A stretch of DNA of 64,000 bases from Actinoplanes sp. KI2 (GCF_025630775.1 NZ_JAOSZE010000047.1:1-64000), one strand, 5' to 3'; positions 16,229-33,786 are shown, counted from the first letter of the stretch. A program made the numbers and translations. The notes: generated by a model from the letters alone, not told the origin.

Positions 16229-17008
16229 ATGAAAATCGTTGTTCTGGTCAAGCACGTTCCGGAGCCCACCGCGGGCCGGTATTTCGCCGGCGACCGCACC
16301 CTCGATCGGGAGCACACCGAGGGCGGGTTGTCCGAACTCGACGAGTACGCCGTCGAACAGGCCGTCCGGCTGACGGAGGCCGGCGTCGCGACGGAGGTCG
16401 GCTACCTCACCATGGGGCCGGCCCGGGCGGTGGACGCCCTGCGCCGTGCCCTCGCCATGGGCGGGACCGGCGCGACCCACCTGCTCGACGACCGCCTGCA
16501 CGGCACCGACGCGGTCGGCACCTCGCTCGTGCTCGCCGCCGCGCTCCGGCGGATCGGCTTCGACCTGGTGCTGTGCGGCATGGCGTCGACCGACGCCGAG
16601 ATGTCGGTGGTGCCGGTGATGGTGGCCGAGCGCCTCGCCGTGCCGGCGGTGACCAACGTCGTGGCGCTGAGCGCGGACGGCTCGGCGGTGACCGCCCGGC
16701 GCGACACCGGCGACGCCACCGAGGAGGTGACCGCGCCGCTGCCCGCCCTGGTGACGGTCACCGACCGGGCCGGTGAGGCACGGCTGCCGTCGTTCAAGGG
16801 CATCGTCGCCGCCAAGAAGAGGCCGATCACCACGTGGTCGCTGGCCGACCTGGGCATCGAGCCGGAGCGGGTCGGCGCCGCGGCGGCGGGCACCTTGGTG
16901 CGCGCCATCAAGCCACGCCCGCCTCGCGAGGCCGGCACGGTCGTCACCGACGAGGGCGACGCCGCCGCGCGGCTCGCCGACTTCCTCGTCGCCAACAAGC
17001 TGCTGTAA
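16229..17008 (+). CDS. etfB: Electron transfer flavoprotein beta subunit
   Basis: This is a 259-aa protein starting MKIVVLVKHVPEP, with CGMASTDAEMSVVPVMVAERL (nucleotide-binding region) and the conserved recognition segment LPSFKGIVAAKKRPI near residue 190. With EtfA it forms the FAD heterodimer that carries electrons to or from acyl-CoA dehydrogenases. The nucleotide-site segment looks like ordinary actinobacterial EtfB, not the bifurcating type. It is first in the operon that continues with etfA, an acyl-CoA dehydrogenase and the lipid synthase. Confidence 0.95.
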   Translation: MKIVVLVKHVPEPTAGRYFAGDRTLDREHTEGGLSELDEYAVEQAVRLTEAGVATEVGYLTMGPARAVDALRRALAMGGTGATHLLDDRLHGTDAVGTSLVLAAALRRIGFDLVLCGMASTDAEMSVVPVMVAERLAVPAVTNVVALSADGSAVTARRDTGDATEEVTAPLPALVTVTDRAGEARLPSFKGIVAAKKRPITTWSLADLGIEPERVGAAAAGTLVRAIKPRPPREAGTVVTDEGDAAARLADFLVANKLL

Positions 17009-17071
17009 GCCCCGAGCCGCTCAAGCCCCGAGCCGCTCAAGCCCCGAGCCGCTGTAAGCCACGAGCCCCTG
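17007..17071 (+). repeat. Four tandem copies of a 16-bp unit between etfB and etfA
   Basis: AAGCCCCGAGCCGCTC occurs at 17007-17022 and 17023-17038, then with one change at 17039-17054 and more changed at about 17056-17071. The array starts in the etfB stop codon and fills the intergenic gap. Confidence 0.85.
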
Positions 17072-17081
17072 GGAGGCTGTC

Positions 17082-18032
17082 GTGCGTACCGTCCTCGTCC
17101 TGGCCGAGCCCGACGGCGCTGCCGTCCGCAAGGCCACCCTGGAACTGCTGACCCTGGCCCGCCGGCTGGGCGAACCCGCCGCGGTGGTGCTCGGCGACGC
17201 CGGCGCCGAGCTGGTCGCGGTCCTCGGCCGCCACGGCGCCACCACGGTGTACGAGGTGCCGCCCGCCGACCCGGTGGCGGCAATGACCGACCTGGCGGCC
17301 CGCGTCTCGCCGGCCGCGGTGCTGCTGGAGTCGGGGGCCGCCGGCAAGGAGATCGCCGCCCGGCTCGCCGTACGCCTCGACGCCGGGATCCTCACCGACG
17401 CGGTCGATGTCACCGCCGGCCCGGACGGCCCGGTGGTCACCCAGTCGGTGCTCGCCGGCGCCTGGCTGGCCGAGAGCCAGGTGTGCCGCGGCACGCCGGT
17501 CATCACGGTGCGCCCCAACACGGTCACCCCGCAGGAGATGCCGGTCGAGCCGGTCGTGACGGCGGTGCCCTCGCCCGGCGTGGCGCCGGTCCCGGCGGCG
17601 CGCGTCGTCTCCCGGGAACCGAAGACGGCGACCGGCCGTCCCGACCTGGCCGGCGCGAACGTCGTCGTCGCGGGTGGACGCGGCTTCGGTTCGGCCGAGG
17701 CGTTCACCCTGCTCGACCGGCTGGCCGACGAGCTGGGCGCCGCCGTCGGCGCCTCCCGCGCGGCCACCGACCTGGGCTGGTGCCCGCACCAGCTGCAGAT
17801 CGGGCAGACCGGCACGACCGTCGCCCCGCAGCTCTACCTGGCCGTCGGCATCTCGGGCGCGATCCAGCACCGGGCCGGCATGCAGGGCTCGCACACGATC
17901 GTGGCGATCAACAAGGACCCGAAGGCGCCGATCTTCCAGATCGCCGACTTCGGCGTCGTGGGTGATCTGCACCGGGTCGTTCCGGCCCTGATCGACGAGG
18001 TGCGGGAGCGCCGGGGAGGGATGAGCTCATGA
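17082..18032 (+). CDS. etfA: Electron transfer flavoprotein alpha subunit
   Basis: This is a 316-aa protein with a GTG start after GGGAGG (17071-17076). The N-terminal half is the ETF fold. The C-terminal FAD domain shows [21 protein letters not shown] and the FAD-binding [17 protein letters not shown] followed by [13 protein letters not shown]. It pairs with EtfB. Its stop overlaps the acyl-CoA dehydrogenase start (ATGA). Etf dimers normally hand electrons from acyl-CoA dehydrogenases to ETF-quinone oxidoreductase, which is not encoded here; reverse flow into enoyl reduction is conceivable. Confidence 0.95.
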   Translation: MRTVLVLAEPDGAAVRKATLELLTLARRLGEPAAVVLGDAGAELVAVLGRHGATTVYEVPPADPVAAMTDLAARVSPAAVLLESGAAGKEIAARLAVRLDAGILTDAVDVTAGPDGPVVTQSVLAGAWLAESQVCRGTPVITVRPNTVTPQEMPVEPVVTAVPSPGVAPVPAARVVSREPKTATGRPDLAGANVVVAGGRGFGSAEAFTLLDRLADELGAAVGASRAATDLGWCPHQLQIGQTGTTVAPQLYLAVGISGAIQHRAGMQGSHTIVAINKDPKAPIFQIADFGVVGDLHRVVPALIDEVRERRGGMSS

Positions 18033-19750
18033 CCGCGACCACCACCGGGCTGGACGGCGACACGCTGCGGATGATGCTGTCCGCCCTGGACGACTTCGTC
18101 GCCGGCGCGCTGCCGGACAGCCGCCTGCTGGAACTCGACCACGACGACACCTGTCCCGAGGAGACGGTGCGCGCCATGTGCGGCGACGACCTCGGCGTAC
18201 ACCTGGTCTTCATCCCCGAGGAGTACGGCGGGCTCGGCGGCGGCGCGTTCGACGCCTACCGGGTCTGCGAACGGCTCGCCCGGCTGGACATCGGGGTCGC
18301 CACCTCGGTGTTCGCGACCTTCCTCGGCAGCGACCCGGTGCTGGTGGGCGCGACCCCCGAGCAGCGCAAGGAGTGGCTGGGCCGGATCGCCGAGCAGGGC
18401 ACCATGTTCGCCTACGGCGCCACCGAACCCGAGGCCGGCAGCGACCTGGGCGCGCTGACCACCACGGCGACGCCCGTCGAGACCGACGGCCGGGTCACCG
18501 GCTACCGCCTCACCGGGCGCAAGCAGTGGATCAGCAACGGCTCGATCGCCGACGTCACCACCGTGCTGGCGCTCGCCCCCGGCGGCCCGTCCTGGTTCCT
18601 GGTGGAGAAGGGCACGCCCGGCTTCTCGGCCGCCACCCCGGAGGACAAGCACGGCATCCGGCTGTCCAACACCGCCGCGCTGTTCCTCGACGACGTGCTG
18701 GTCCCGGCCGAGAACCTGGTCGGGCGGGTCGAGGGCCGCGGGCTGATCCAGGCCCAGCAGGTCTTCGGCTACACCCGGGTGATGGTCGCCGCGTTCGGCC
18801 TCGGCGGGGGCTGGTCCGCGCTGGACCGGGCGATCGCCTACTCCGCCGACCGGGTGCAGGGCGGCACGCCGCTGTCCGCCAAACGCGGATACACCCACAA
18901 GCTGATCGTGCCGCACCTGGTCCGGCTGGAGGCCGCCCGCGCGTACCTGGAACAGACGGCCGCCCTGATCGACGCGGGCCAGGGCAGCACGGCCGATCTC
19001 AACACTGCGGGCGCCATCGCGAAATACCTGGCCACCGAGGCGGGCAACGCGGCCGCGGACGCCGCCATCCAGGCGCACGGCGGGTACGGCTACACCCGGC
19101 CGTACCTGGTGGAGAAGATCCGGCGGGACGTCCGGATCACCACGATCTACGAGGGCACCTCGGAGATCCTCGAGATGACCATCGCCCGGGACCGCTGGCA
19201 GCAACACCTCAAGACGCACGGGCAGTACCACCGGGACGCCGCCCGCGCGCTGGCCGGGCTGCCGGACGAGTGCGGCGCCCCGGCCGCGGCGCTCGCCCTG
19301 GACTGCCTGGCCGACGTGCTCGAAGCGTGCCGCGCCGACCGGCTGACCCGGCATCAGCACATCCTGCTGCGGCTGGGCGAGCTGATCGCGTACGCGGAAT
19401 GCGCCGGCGCCCTGGCCCGGCGCGCCGCCGACGCGATGTCCGAGACCCTGCCGGAGAAGGCGGACCGCAGGTTCGACGCCGGCACCCTCGCCGCCGTCGC
19501 CCGGGTCTTCGCGCGCGAGGCCACGCTGAAGGTCGCCGAGGACGGCCTGCGCTGGGTGACCGGCGCGGTGCCGCTACCCAAGCCTGGACCATCGATCGGC
19601 GGAGCCCGTCCGGAGCCCGCGGCCGCCGGCCTCGCCGCCGCCCTTCCGCTCGACCGGGTGCGGGCCGCGCAGGCCGGCCTGATCGCCGACCTCGACCAGA
19701 TCGCCGACGCCGTCTACGGCCGGGAAGCCACCCCGGAGGTGCCCTCATGA
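18029..19750 (+). CDS. Acyl-CoA dehydrogenase
   Basis: This is a 573-aa FAD enzyme. It shows [17 protein letters not shown] (FAD/substrate loop), [17 protein letters not shown]-like region [11 protein letters not shown], and the C-terminal catalytic-base segment [11 protein letters not shown]. About 160 extra residues follow the canonical core and carry a helical extension, making it longer than the usual 380-400 aa. ATGA overlaps tie it to etfA upstream and the synthase downstream. It may desaturate or reduce the acyl product of the synthase, with EtfAB as its partner. The substrate is unknown. Confidence 0.93.
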   Translation: MTATTTGLDGDTLRMMLSALDDFVAGALPDSRLLELDHDDTCPEETVRAMCGDDLGVHLVFIPEEYGGLGGGAFDAYRVCERLARLDIGVATSVFATFLGSDPVLVGATPEQRKEWLGRIAEQGTMFAYGATEPEAGSDLGALTTTATPVETDGRVTGYRLTGRKQWISNGSIADVTTVLALAPGGPSWFLVEKGTPGFSAATPEDKHGIRLSNTAALFLDDVLVPAENLVGRVEGRGLIQAQQVFGYTRVMVAAFGLGGGWSALDRAIAYSADRVQGGTPLSAKRGYTHKLIVPHLVRLEAARAYLEQTAALIDAGQGSTADLNTAGAIAKYLATEAGNAAADAAIQAHGGYGYTRPYLVEKIRRDVRITTIYEGTSEILEMTIARDRWQQHLKTHGQYHRDAARALAGLPDECGAPAAALALDCLADVLEACRADRLTRHQHILLRLGELIAYAECAGALARRAADAMSETLPEKADRRFDAGTLAAVARVFAREATLKVAEDGLRWVTGAVPLPKPGPSIGGARPEPAAAGLAAALPLDRVRAAQAGLIADLDQIADAVYGREATPEVPS

Positions 19751-22700
19751 CCGCCACCACGCCCATCGCCGTCGTCGGAGTCGGCGCCATCATGCCGGAC
19801 GCGCCGGACGCGGCCGCCTTCTGGGCGAACATCAAGGCCGGCCGGTACAGCATCGGCGACGTGCCGCCGGAACGGTGGGACCCGGCCCTGTACTACGACC
19901 CCGACCCGCGGGCGCCCGACCGTACCTACTCGCGCATCGGCGGCTGGGTCCGCGCGTACGAATGGAACCCGCTGGGCTGGCGGCTGCCGGTCCCGCCGGC
20001 GGTCGGCGCGCAGATGGAGGAGGGTCAGAAGTGGTCGGTCGCGGCGTCCCGGGCGGCCCTGCTCGACGCCGGGTGGCCGGACTGGACCGTGGATCCGGAA
20101 CGCGTCGCCGTCATCCTCGGCAACGCCCTCGGCGGCGACAAGCACTACCGCAGCAACCTGCGCGTGGAGTACGCCGAGCTGGACCGCGCGCTGCGGCGGG
20201 CGCCCTCGTTCGCGGCGCTGCCCGAGCACGTCCGCGACACCGTGCTGGCCGAGACCCGCGACGGCTTCCTCGGCACCATGTTCGAGATCACCGAGGACAC
20301 CATGCCGGGCGAGCTGGCGAACGTGATCGCCGGCCGGGTCGCCGCCCTGCTCAACTTCCGCGGCCCCAACTTCACCACCGACGCCGCGTGCGCCTCCGGG
20401 CTCGCGGCCATGACCGCGGCGGTACGCGGCCTGCAGGCCGGAGACTTCGACGCCGCCGTCACCGGCGGGGTCGACCGGAACATGAACGCGGCCGCCTTCG
20501 TCAAGTTCTGCAAGATCGGCGCGCTGTCGGCGACCGGCACCCGCCCGTTCGACGCCGGCGCCGACGGCTTCGTGATGGGCGAGGGCGCCGCGCTGTTCGT
20601 GCTCAAGCGACTGGCCGACGCCGAACGCGACGGCGACCGGATCTACGCGGTTCTGCTCGGTCTCGGCGGGGCCAGCGACGGACGCGGCAAGGGCATCACC
20701 GCGCCCAACCCGGTGGGGCAGCGACTGGCGGTGGAGCGCGCCTGGCACGACGCCGGCGTCGACCCCGCCCTGGCGGCCTGCATCGAGGCGCACGGCACCT
20801 CGACCCGGGTGGGCGACGCCACCGAACTGGCCGCTCTCACCGACGTGTTCGGCAAGGCCGGCGCCGCACACGGCACGATCGCGCTCGGCTCGGTCAAGTC
20901 CAACATCGGGCACCTCAAGGCCGCCGCGGGCGCGGCCGGTCTGTTCAAGACCGTGCTCAGCCTGCACCATCGGGTGTTGCCGCCGAGCCTGCACTTCGAG
21001 CGGCCGAACCCCAACGTGGACTGGAACTCCGTCCCCTTCCGGGTCAACACCGAGCTGCGGGAGTGGCCGGCCCCGCCCGGCCGCGTCCGGTACGCCGGGG
21101 TCAGCGCCTTCGGCTTCGGCGGCACCAACTTCCATGCCGTGCTCGAGGAGTACGTGCCCGGCCGGCACCGCCAACCCGAGGCAGCCCGGTCGTTCGCCGG
21201 AGAGACGTTGCCCAGGAGCGAACCGGTCGGCACCGCGCCCCGGCCACCGCTGCGCGGGGCGGCGGTGGTCGGCGGCCGTGACGAGACTGAGGTCGCCGGC
21301 CGGCTGGAGGAGCTGCGGTCCGCGGCCGCCGCGGGACGCGCGCCGGCGCCGGCCGCGCCCGATCCCGCGCTCGCCGACGCCGCGATCCGGGTCGCCATCG
21401 ACTACGCCGACGCGGGGGACCTCGCCACCAAGGCGGGCAAGGCCTTGCAGGCGCTGCGCGGCAACAGCGAGCCGATGTGGCGGATGCTGCGGGCGCAGGG
21501 CGTCTTCCTCGGCCGCGGCAAGCCCGGCAAGGTGGCCTTCCTCTACACCGGACAAGGCTCGCAGTACGTCAACATGCTCGCCGGGCTGCGGCGCAGCGAG
21601 CCGATCGTGGCCGGCGCCTTCGCCGAGGCCGACGCGGTCATGACCCCGCTGCTGGGCCGGCCGCTGTCGGCGTACATCTTCGCCGACGACCCCGACGAGG
21701 CCACCACGCGGCGGCTCGAGCAGCAGCTCATGCAGACCGAGATCACCCAGCCGGCCGTGCTCGCCACCGACCTGGCGATGACCCGGCTGCTGGAGGCCTA
21801 CGGCGTGCGGCCCGACCTGGTGATGGGCCACAGCCTCGGCGAGTACGGCGCGCTGGTCGCGGCCGGCGCCCTGTCGTTCCGGGCCGCGCTGGAGGCGGTC
21901 AGCGCCCGTGGCCGGGAGATGGCCGACCTGGCCATGGCCGACAACGGCGCCATGGCCGCGGTGACCGGTCCGCTCGCCGAGATCGAGCGGATCGTGGCCG
22001 CGACCGACGGGTACGTGGTCGTCGCCAACATCAACAGCATCAGCCAGGCGGTGATCGGCGGCGCCACCGAGGCCGTCGGGCGCGCCGTCGAGGCTTTCCG
22101 AGCCGCCGGGATGACCGCCAACCGGATCCCGGTCAGCCACGCGTTCCACACGGCCATCGTCGCACCGATCAGCGAACCGCTGACCGCGGCGCTGCGCCGG
22201 CTCGACGTGCGGCCGCCGGCCCGCCCGATCGTGTCCAACGTGACCGGCGACTTCTACCCGGCCGACGCCGACGTCGAGACCATGCTCGATCTGCTCGGCC
22301 GCCAGGTCGCCTCGCCCGTGCAGTTCGTCCGGGGCCTGCGCACCCTCTACGACGCCGGCGCGCGGATCTTCGTCGAGGTCGGCCCGAAGAAGGCGCTGCA
22401 GGGCTTCGCGGCCGACGTCCTCGGCGACGACGTGCTGAGCCTGTACACCAACCATCCCAAGACCGGCGAGATCGCCTCGTTCAACCAGGCACTCTGCGGT
22501 CTGTACGCCGCGGGGCTGGGTTTCGGGCCCGGCCGGGCCGAGTCGGAAGGCGCCACCATGACCACCGATCGCTACACCGAACTGGGCCATCTCTTCGCCG
22601 ACGTGCTCGAACGCGGCATGCGGATCTACTCCGGCGAGCCCGCACGGGCCGGCAGCGGGCCGGCCCCGGCCACCGGCGAGCCGGTGGTGGTGACCGGCGC

Positions 22701-25700
22701 GGCGCTGGGACTGCCCGGCGTCCCGCGCGTCTTCGACGACGAGAACGTCGCCCGGATCCTGAGTGGACAGCAGTTCATCGACACCATCCCGCACCGGCTG
22801 CGCCGCGAGATGGTGGACCGGCGGATCACCCGGCTGATCAAGCGGGCCGACGGCGACCCCACCTTCGAGACGATCGACAGCGAGGCGGACGTCGTCAAGC
22901 TCGCCGGCCGCGCCGCCGGGCTCGACGTGGTGGCGCAGTTCGGCGTCGACGCCGACCGGGACGCGGCGCTGGACGATGCGACGCGGCTGGCCATCGGCTC
23001 CGGGTTCGACGCGCTGCGCGACGCCGGCATCCCGCTGGTGATGCACTACAAGACCAGCACGCTCGGCACCCGCCTGCCGGACCGGTGGGGACTGCCGGAG
23101 GCGCTGCGCGACGACACCGGCGTCATCTTCGCCTCGGCCTTCCCCGGGTACGACAACTTCGCGCACGAGATGCAGCGCTACTACACCGACCGGGCGCGCC
23201 GCGACCAGCTGAGCGGGCTGGAGACGCTCCAGGCCCGGATGCGCGGCGACGACCCGGCCGCCGCCGAGGTGGACCGGCGCGTCCGGGATCTGCGGCGGGA
23301 GATCGAGGCCGACCCGTTCGTCTTCGACCGGCGCTTCCTGTTCCGCTGCCTGTCGATGGGCCACTCCCAGTTCGCCGAGATCATCGGGGCACGGGGACCG
23401 AACACCCAGATCAACGCCGCGTGCGCGAGCACCACCCAGGCGGTGGCGCTGGCCGAGGACTGGATCCGCGCCGGGCGCTGCCGCCGGGTGGTCGTCGTGT
23501 CCGCCGACAACGTCACGTCGGACAGCCTGCTGCCCTGGGTCGCCTCCGGGTTCCTCGCCTCCGGCGCGGCCGCCACCGACGACATCGTCGAGGACGCGGC
23601 CACGCCGTTCGACCGGCGCCGGCACGGCATGATCGTCGGGATGGGCGCGGCCGCGCTCGTCGTGGAGTCGGCCGAGGCGGCCCGCGAACGCGGCCTGCGG
23701 CCGATCTGCGAGGTGCTCGGCGCGGTCTCCGCGAACAGCGCCTTCCACGGCACCCGCCTCGACGTCGAGCACATCGGCCAGGTCATGGAGCAGCTCCTGG
23801 GCCGGGCCGAGGCGTACGGCGCCGACCGGCACGCGATCGCGCCGGCCACCGTGTTCGTCTCACACGAGACCTACACCCCGGCCCGCGGCGGCAGCGCGTC
23901 CGCCGAGATCAACGCCCTGCGCCGTACCTTCGGCGCGGACGCCGACGCGGTGGTCATCACCAACACCAAGGGCTTCACCGGCCACGCCATGGGCGCCGGC
24001 GTCGAGGACGTCGTCGCGGTCAAGGCCCTCGAAACCGGGCTGGTTCCGCCCGTACCCAACTTCAAGGAGCCCGACCCGGAGCTGGGCCGGCTCAACCTCT
24101 CCACCGGCGGCGCCTACCCGGTGCGGTACGCGCTGCGGCTCGCGGCCGGGTTCGGTTCCCAGATCGCCATGTCGCTGCTGCGCTGGACGCCGTCGCCGGA
24201 CGGGCGGCGTCGTGCGCCCGACGAGCTCGGCTACGCCTACCGCATCGACGACCCCGCGGCCTGGCAGCGCTGGCTGTCGCTGATCGCCGGCGCCGGAGCG
24301 CACCTGGAGGTCGTCCAACGGCGGTTGCGGGTCGTCGACCAGGCGCATCCGGCGGCCATCCCGCCCCAACCGGCCTCGCCGCCCGCCGTGCAGAATCCCG
24401 TGCTCCCGGAGCCGGTCGCTGTGGAGCCGGAACTTCCGGCTTCCCCGGCGACCGACGAGGTCACCGACGCGGTGGTGGGGATCGTGTCGGAGCTGACCGG
24501 CTATCCGCCGGACCTGCTGGACCTGGATCTGGATCTGGAGGCCGATCTGGGGGTCGACACGGTGAAGCAGGCCGAGGTGTTCGCCGCCGTGCGGCAGCGT
24601 TTCGAGGTGGCTCGCGACGACGATCTGCGGCTGCGTGATTTTCCCACGCTGTCGCACGTGATCGGCTGGATCCGGGAGAAGACGGGAACGCCTCCGGCGC
24701 CTGCCGTCGAGGCGCCACCTCCGCAGGCGACCGACGAGGTCACCGACGCGGTGGTGGGGATCGTGTCGGAGCTGACCGGCTATCCGCCGGATCTGCTGGA
24801 CCTGGATCTGGATCTGGAGGCCGATCTGGGGGTCGACACGGTGAAGCAGGCCGAGGTGTTCGCCGCCGTGCGGCAGCGTTTCGAGGTGGCTCGCGACGAC
24901 GATCTGCGGCTGCGTGACTTTCCCACGCTGTCGCACGTGATCGGCTGGATCCGGGAACGGACAGCAGCGTCGTCGTCCGCGCCGACGCCGGTCGAAGCCG
25001 CCCCGGCCGAACCGGTGCCGACCGGCCGGATCACCCGCCGGGTCCCGGTGCCGGCGCTGCGCCCCGACCTCGCCGCCTGCGTCCCGACCGGCACGACGCT
25101 GGACGCGGGCACCCGGGTCGTCGTCATGCCCGACACCGGTGGTGTCGGCGAGGCGCTGGCCGCCCGGCTGCGGCGGCTGGACGTCGAGGCGTTGACGCTC
25201 GACCCGGACGACCCGGCCGCGAGCCTGGCCGGGTTCGCCGCCGACGGACCGGTGCACGGCGTCTACTGGCTGGCGGCACTGGACGACGAGGGACCGCTGG
25301 ACGAGCTTGGCCCGGAGGACTGGGACGCGGCCGTACGCCGGCGGGTGCACTCGCTGCACGCCACCATGCGCGTCCTCTACCCGCACAACCCGTTCCTGGT
25401 CACCGCCACCCGGCTCGGCGGCTTCCACGGCTACGACGACGCCGGGGCGACCTGTCCGCTCGGCGGCGCGGTCACCGGCTTCGCCAAGGCCTACCGCCGC
25501 GAGCGCCCGGATACCCTGGTCAAGGCCGTCGACTTCGCGCCGAGCCGGAAGACCGCGGCACTCGCCGAGCTGCTGGTGGAGGAGACGCTGCGCGATCCCG
25601 GCTGCGTCGAGGTCGGGCACGCCGAGGGCCGGCGGTGGGGCGTCGGCCTGGCCGAGCGGCCGTTCGGCGAGCCGAGCGCGCAGCTCGGACCCGATCAGGT

Positions 25701-27465
25701 CTTCGTGGTCACCGGCGCGGCCGGCAGCATCGTCTCGGCCATCACCGCCGATCTCGCCGCGGCGTCGCGCGGCACCTTCCACCTCATCGACCTCACCCCG
25801 GAACCGGACCCGGCGGATCCCGCCCTGCGGCGCTACACCGAGGACCGAGAAGCATTCAAGATTGAGTACGCCGATCGCCTGCGCGCGGCCGGCGAGCGGC
25901 CCACCCCGGTGGCGATCGAACGGGAGCTGGCGCGCCTGGAACGGCTGCAGGCCGCGCTGGCCGCGATCCAGGCCGTGCAGCGAGCCGGCGGATCGGTCCA
26001 CTACCACTGCGCCGACCTCACCGACCCGGGCGCCGTCGAGAAGGCCCTCGCGCCGGTGCGTGACGGCGGAGGCCGGGTGGACGTGCTGGTGCACGGCGCC
26101 GGCCTGGAGATCAGCCACGCGCTGCCGGACAAGCCGCCGGCGGAGTTCGCGCTGGTGTTCGGCGTCAAGGCGGACGGGCTCCACCACGTGCTGCGCGCCC
26201 TGGGCGACGTGTCGCTCGGCACCGTGGTCGGGTTCAGCTCGGTCGCCGGACGCTTCGGCAACGCCGGGCAGACCGACTACAGCGCCGCCAACGACCTGCA
26301 GTGCAAGCTGCTGAGCAGCCTGCGCCGGACCCGGCCCGGCGTGCGGCCGCTGGCCGTCGACTGGACGGCCTGGGGCGACATCGGCATGGCCACCCGCGGC
26401 TCGATCCCGACGGTGATGGCGCAGGCCGGCGTCGAGATGCTGCCGGCCGCGATCGGCGTGCCGTGGATCCGGCACGAGCTGACCTGCGGCACCACCGACC
26501 CCGAGGTGGTCGTCGCCGGCGAGCTGGGCGTGCTGGCCGCCGAGTTCCACGACACCGGCGGCCTCGACCCGGCCGCGTTGCCGGCCGGTGGCCCGGTCGC
26601 CGGCCGGGCGGTCCGGTTCGGCCTGCACGATGGACTGGTCGTCACCACCACCCTGGACCCGGCCGGGACACCGTTCCTCGACCATCATCGGATCGAGGGT
26701 GTCCCGGTGCTGCCCGGAGTGATGGGCATCGAGGCGTTCGCCGAGGCCGCCCGGCTGCTCGCGCCCGGCTGGCACGTGATCGGAGCCGAGGGCATCGACT
26801 TCCACGCGCCGGTCAAGTTCTACCGCGACCAACCCCGGACACTGACGGTCGCGGCTCTGCTGCGCCCCGACGGCGGCGACCTGCTCGCCGAGTGCCGGCT
26901 CAGCGCCGAGCGGACGCTGCCCGGCTCCGACCGGCCACAGCGGACGGTGCACTTCACCGGTGCGATCCGGCTGTCGGCCGAACCACCGCGGCCGGTCACC
27001 GGGGAGCCGCCGGCGGCCGAGCCCGAACGGGTGAGTGGCCCGAGCGACGTCTACCGGCTGTTCTTCCACGGGCCGGCGTACCAGGTGGTCGCCGCGGCCT
27101 GGCCGGACGGCGACGGCGTGGCGGCGCGGTTCGCCGGCGACCGGCCGGCCCAGGCCGGTGCGCCGACGCTGGCCGGCCCGCGCCTGGTGGAGCTGTGCTT
27201 GCAGGCCGCCGGGCTGGACGAGGCGGCCCGGCAGGGGCGGCTGGCGCTCCCGCTGCACATCGGGGAGATCCGGCTGAGCGCCGAGCCGGCCGAGCAGGCC
27301 GGGCTCGTCGCGACCGTCCGGCCGGACGGGACCGGCGGCTACGACGGGGTCCTGCACGATGGCGACACGGTGGTCCTGGCCGTGCGCGGCTACCGCTCGG
27401 TGGCACTGCCGGAGGCCCTGCCGGACGACGTGATCGACCCGATCCGATCCGTCCTGCGCGGTTGA
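19747..27465 (+). CDS. Multidomain polyketide/fatty-acid synthase (KS-AT-KS-ACP-ACP-KR-DH), PUFA-synthase-like
   Basis: This is a 2572-aa protein. KS1 (about 5-470) has Cys215 in DAACAS, His349 in EAHGTST and His389 in [12 protein letters not shown] (about 595-900) has Ser696 in [11 protein letters not shown] second ketosynthase-like domain (about 950-1480) keeps Cys1226 in NAACAST, with SHETYTP and KGFTGHAMG. Two near-identical ACP-like domains (about 1569-1645 and 1662-1738) read LGVDTVKQ, so the usual phosphopantetheine Ser is Thr1605/Thr1698. KR lies at about 1985-2250 ([16 protein letters not shown]), then a hot-dog DH region (about 2300-2560; [12 protein letters not shown] and FFHGPAYQ). 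No enoyl reductase or thioesterase is present. The domain order recalls PUFA and enediyne synthases but is not identical to either. The ATG overlaps the dehydrogenase stop. Confidence 0.9.
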   Translation: MTATTPIAVVGVGAIMPDAPDAAAFWANIKAGRYSIGDVPPERWDPALYYDPDPRAPDRTYSRIGGWVRAYEWNPLGWRLPVPPAVGAQMEEGQKWSVAASRAALLDAGWPDWTVDPERVAVILGNALGGDKHYRSNLRVEYAELDRALRRAPSFAALPEHVRDTVLAETRDGFLGTMFEITEDTMPGELANVIAGRVAALLNFRGPNFTTDAACASGLAAMTAAVRGLQAGDFDAAVTGGVDRNMNAAAFVKFCKIGALSATGTRPFDAGADGFVMGEGAALFVLKRLADAERDGDRIYAVLLGLGGASDGRGKGITAPNPVGQRLAVERAWHDAGVDPALAACIEAHGTSTRVGDATELAALTDVFGKAGAAHGTIALGSVKSNIGHLKAAAGAAGLFKTVLSLHHRVLPPSLHFERPNPNVDWNSVPFRVNTELREWPAPPGRVRYAGVSAFGFGGTNFHAVLEEYVPGRHRQPEAARSFAGETLPRSEPVGTAPRPPLRGAAVVGGRDETEVAGRLEELRSAAAAGRAPAPAAPDPALADAAIRVAIDYADAGDLATKAGKALQALRGNSEPMWRMLRAQGVFLGRGKPGKVAFLYTGQGSQYVNMLAGLRRSEPIVAGAFAEADAVMTPLLGRPLSAYIFADDPDEATTRRLEQQLMQTEITQPAVLATDLAMTRLLEAYGVRPDLVMGHSLGEYGALVAAGALSFRAALEAVSARGREMADLAMADNGAMAAVTGPLAEIERIVAATDGYVVVANINSISQAVIGGATEAVGRAVEAFRAAGMTANRIPVSHAFHTAIVAPISEPLTAALRRLDVRPPARPIVSNVTGDFYPADADVETMLDLLGRQVASPVQFVRGLRTLYDAGARIFVEVGPKKALQGFAADVLGDDVLSLYTNHPKTGEIASFNQALCGLYAAGLGFGPGRAESEGATMTTDRYTELGHLFADVLERGMRIYSGEPARAGSGPAPATGEPVVVTGAALGLPGVPRVFDDENVARILSGQQFIDTIPHRLRREMVDRRITRLIKRADGDPTFETIDSEADVVKLAGRAAGLDVVAQFGVDADRDAALDDATRLAIGSGFDALRDAGIPLVMHYKTSTLGTRLPDRWGLPEALRDDTGVIFASAFPGYDNFAHEMQRYYTDRARRDQLSGLETLQARMRGDDPAAAEVDRRVRDLRREIEADPFVFDRRFLFRCLSMGHSQFAEIIGARGPNTQINAACASTTQAVALAEDWIRAGRCRRVVVVSADNVTSDSLLPWVASGFLASGAAATDDIVEDAATPFDRRRHGMIVGMGAAALVVESAEAARERGLRPICEVLGAVSANSAFHGTRLDVEHIGQVMEQLLGRAEAYGADRHAIAPATVFVSHETYTPARGGSASAEINALRRTFGADADAVVITNTKGFTGHAMGAGVEDVVAVKALETGLVPPVPNFKEPDPELGRLNLSTGGAYPVRYALRLAAGFGSQIAMSLLRWTPSPDGRRRAPDELGYAYRIDDPAAWQRWLSLIAGAGAHLEVVQRRLRVVDQAHPAAIPPQPASPPAVQNPVLPEPVAVEPELPASPATDEVTDAVVGIVSELTGYPPDLLDLDLDLEADLGVDTVKQAEVFAAVRQRFEVARDDDLRLRDFPTLSHVIGWIREKTGTPPAPAVEAPPPQATDEVTDAVVGIVSELTGYPPDLLDLDLDLEADLGVDTVKQAEVFAAVRQRFEVARDDDLRLRDFPTLSHVIGWIRERTAASSSAPTPVEAAPAEPVPTGRITRRVPVPALRPDLAACVPTGTTLDAGTRVVVMPDTGGVGEALAARLRRLDVEALTLDPDDPAASLAGFAADGPVHGVYWLAALDDEGPLDELGPEDWDAAVRRRVHSLHATMRVLYPHNPFLVTATRLGGFHGYDDAGATCPLGGAVTGFAKAYRRERPDTLVKAVDFAPSRKTAALAELLVEETLRDPGCVEVGHAEGRRWGVGLAERPFGEPSAQLGPDQVFVVTGAAGSIVSAITADLAAASRGTFHLIDLTPEPDPADPALRRYTEDREAFKIEYADRLRAAGERPTPVAIERELARLERLQAALAAIQAVQRAGGSVHYHCADLTDPGAVEKALAPVRDGGGRVDVLVHGAGLEISHALPDKPPAEFALVFGVKADGLHHVLRALGDVSLGTVVGFSSVAGRFGNAGQTDYSAANDLQCKLLSSLRRTRPGVRPLAVDWTAWGDIGMATRGSIPTVMAQAGVEMLPAAIGVPWIRHELTCGTTDPEVVVAGELGVLAAEFHDTGGLDPAALPAGGPVAGRAVRFGLHDGLVVTTTLDPAGTPFLDHHRIEGVPVLPGVMGIEAFAEAARLLAPGWHVIGAEGIDFHAPVKFYRDQPRTLTVAALLRPDGGDLLAECRLSAERTLPGSDRPQRTVHFTGAIRLSAEPPRPVTGEPPAAEPERVSGPSDVYRLFFHGPAYQVVAAAWPDGDGVAARFAGDRPAQAGAPTLAGPRLVELCLQAAGLDEAARQGRLALPLHIGEIRLSAEPAEQAGLVATVRPDGTGGYDGVLHDGDTVVLAVRGYRSVALPEALPDDVIDPIRSVLRG
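24448..24959 (+). repeat. Two near-identical ACP-coding units (279-bp period)
   Basis: About 230 bp from 24448 recurs from 24727 with only a couple of silent third-base changes that I can see (for example GAC/GAT and GAT/GAC). This is far more similar than expected for old tandem ACPs, so it points to recent duplication or gene conversion. Confidence 0.9.
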
Positions 27466-27478
27466 GGGAGTGACGGCG

Positions 27479-32986
<5,508 letters not shown>

Positions 32987-32995
<9 letters not shown>

Positions 32996-33727
32996 CGGCC
33001 GGTCCAGCCAGGAGTGCCGGGGAGACGCGGCGGCGAGCCCGGCCGGGTCGCCGAGCGCGACCGGCGGCAGGCTCGCCGTCCGGCCGGCCATCGTGAGGAC
33101 GAACCGGCCGTACCGCCGCCACCAGCCGGTGAGCGGGCAACCCTCGGCGACGCGTACGGTCAGCGGCGCCCAGCCGCCGGAGGCCGCGGCGCCCGGGCTC
33201 ACCTCGACCTGACGCGTGTCCCGATCCAGGCCGGTGCGCAGCGCCTTGAGCGCGCTCTCCTTAGCCGACCAGATCAGGGTGGCCGGCGCACCCTCGTCGT
33301 CCGGCGGCCACTCCGCGACCAGGCGCTGCTCCGACCCGGTGAGGAAGTCGCGGACAAACCCGGGACTGCGGGGCTCCACCAGCTCCAGGTCGCAGCCGAC
33401 ACCCCGGCCCACGACGCAGACGGCCCAGCCAGCCCGGTCGGAGATCGAGACGTCGAGGCCGGCCGGCGTCCCGTCGACGAACACCTCCGGCGCCCCGCCG
33501 GGAGCGTTCGCCACCTCGACACCGGCCAGCGCGACGGGAGTGACCGGCCGCCCGAGCACCGCCGCGACGGCCCGCTTGGCGACGAGCCGGCGCAGCAGGT
33601 ACTCGGTGTGCCGCTTGCGGTGGCGCCGGCCGGCGGCGCGCTCCGCCTCGGCGGAACTGAGCCAGCCCGAGCCGTCGGGCAGTGCGTCCTCGCCGAGCGC
33701 CAGCCAGCGCGGTGCCTCGCCGGTCAT
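32987..33727 (-). CDS. Sfp-type 4'-phosphopantetheinyl transferase
   Basis: This is a 246-aa protein with Sfp/AcpT motifs: VSISDRAGWAVCVV, GVGCDLELVEPR (Mg-binding acidic residues) and WSAKESALKALRTGL. It loads phosphopantetheine onto carrier proteins and is the obvious activating enzyme for the two ACP-like domains of the neighbouring synthase. It is convergent with the carboxylase gene and overlaps it by 9 bp. The ATG at 33725-33727 faces the hydrogenase promoter region; no separate -10 for it is clear. Confidence 0.93.
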
Positions 33728-33742
33728 TCCTCGACGATATCC

Positions 33743-33786
33743 GGGACCAATGGCCCTGACCCGCCGGCGGCCGCCGGACGTAGCTT
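33743..33786 (+). promoter_or_regulatory. DosR-like box plus -10 for the hydrogenase operon
   Basis: GGGACCAATGGCCCT at 33743-33757, a 23-bp spacer, then TAGCTT at 33781-33786. The operon's first start is at 33886, so the leader is about 90 nt. Confidence 0.8.

Noticed and set aside
19714-23832. A 1372-codon open frame on the minus strand opposite the lipid synthase
   Set aside because: It is antisense to clear KS/AT/KS domains, is low in aromatic residues and full of Arg/Gly/His as expected for reversed GC-rich codons, and has no family motif.
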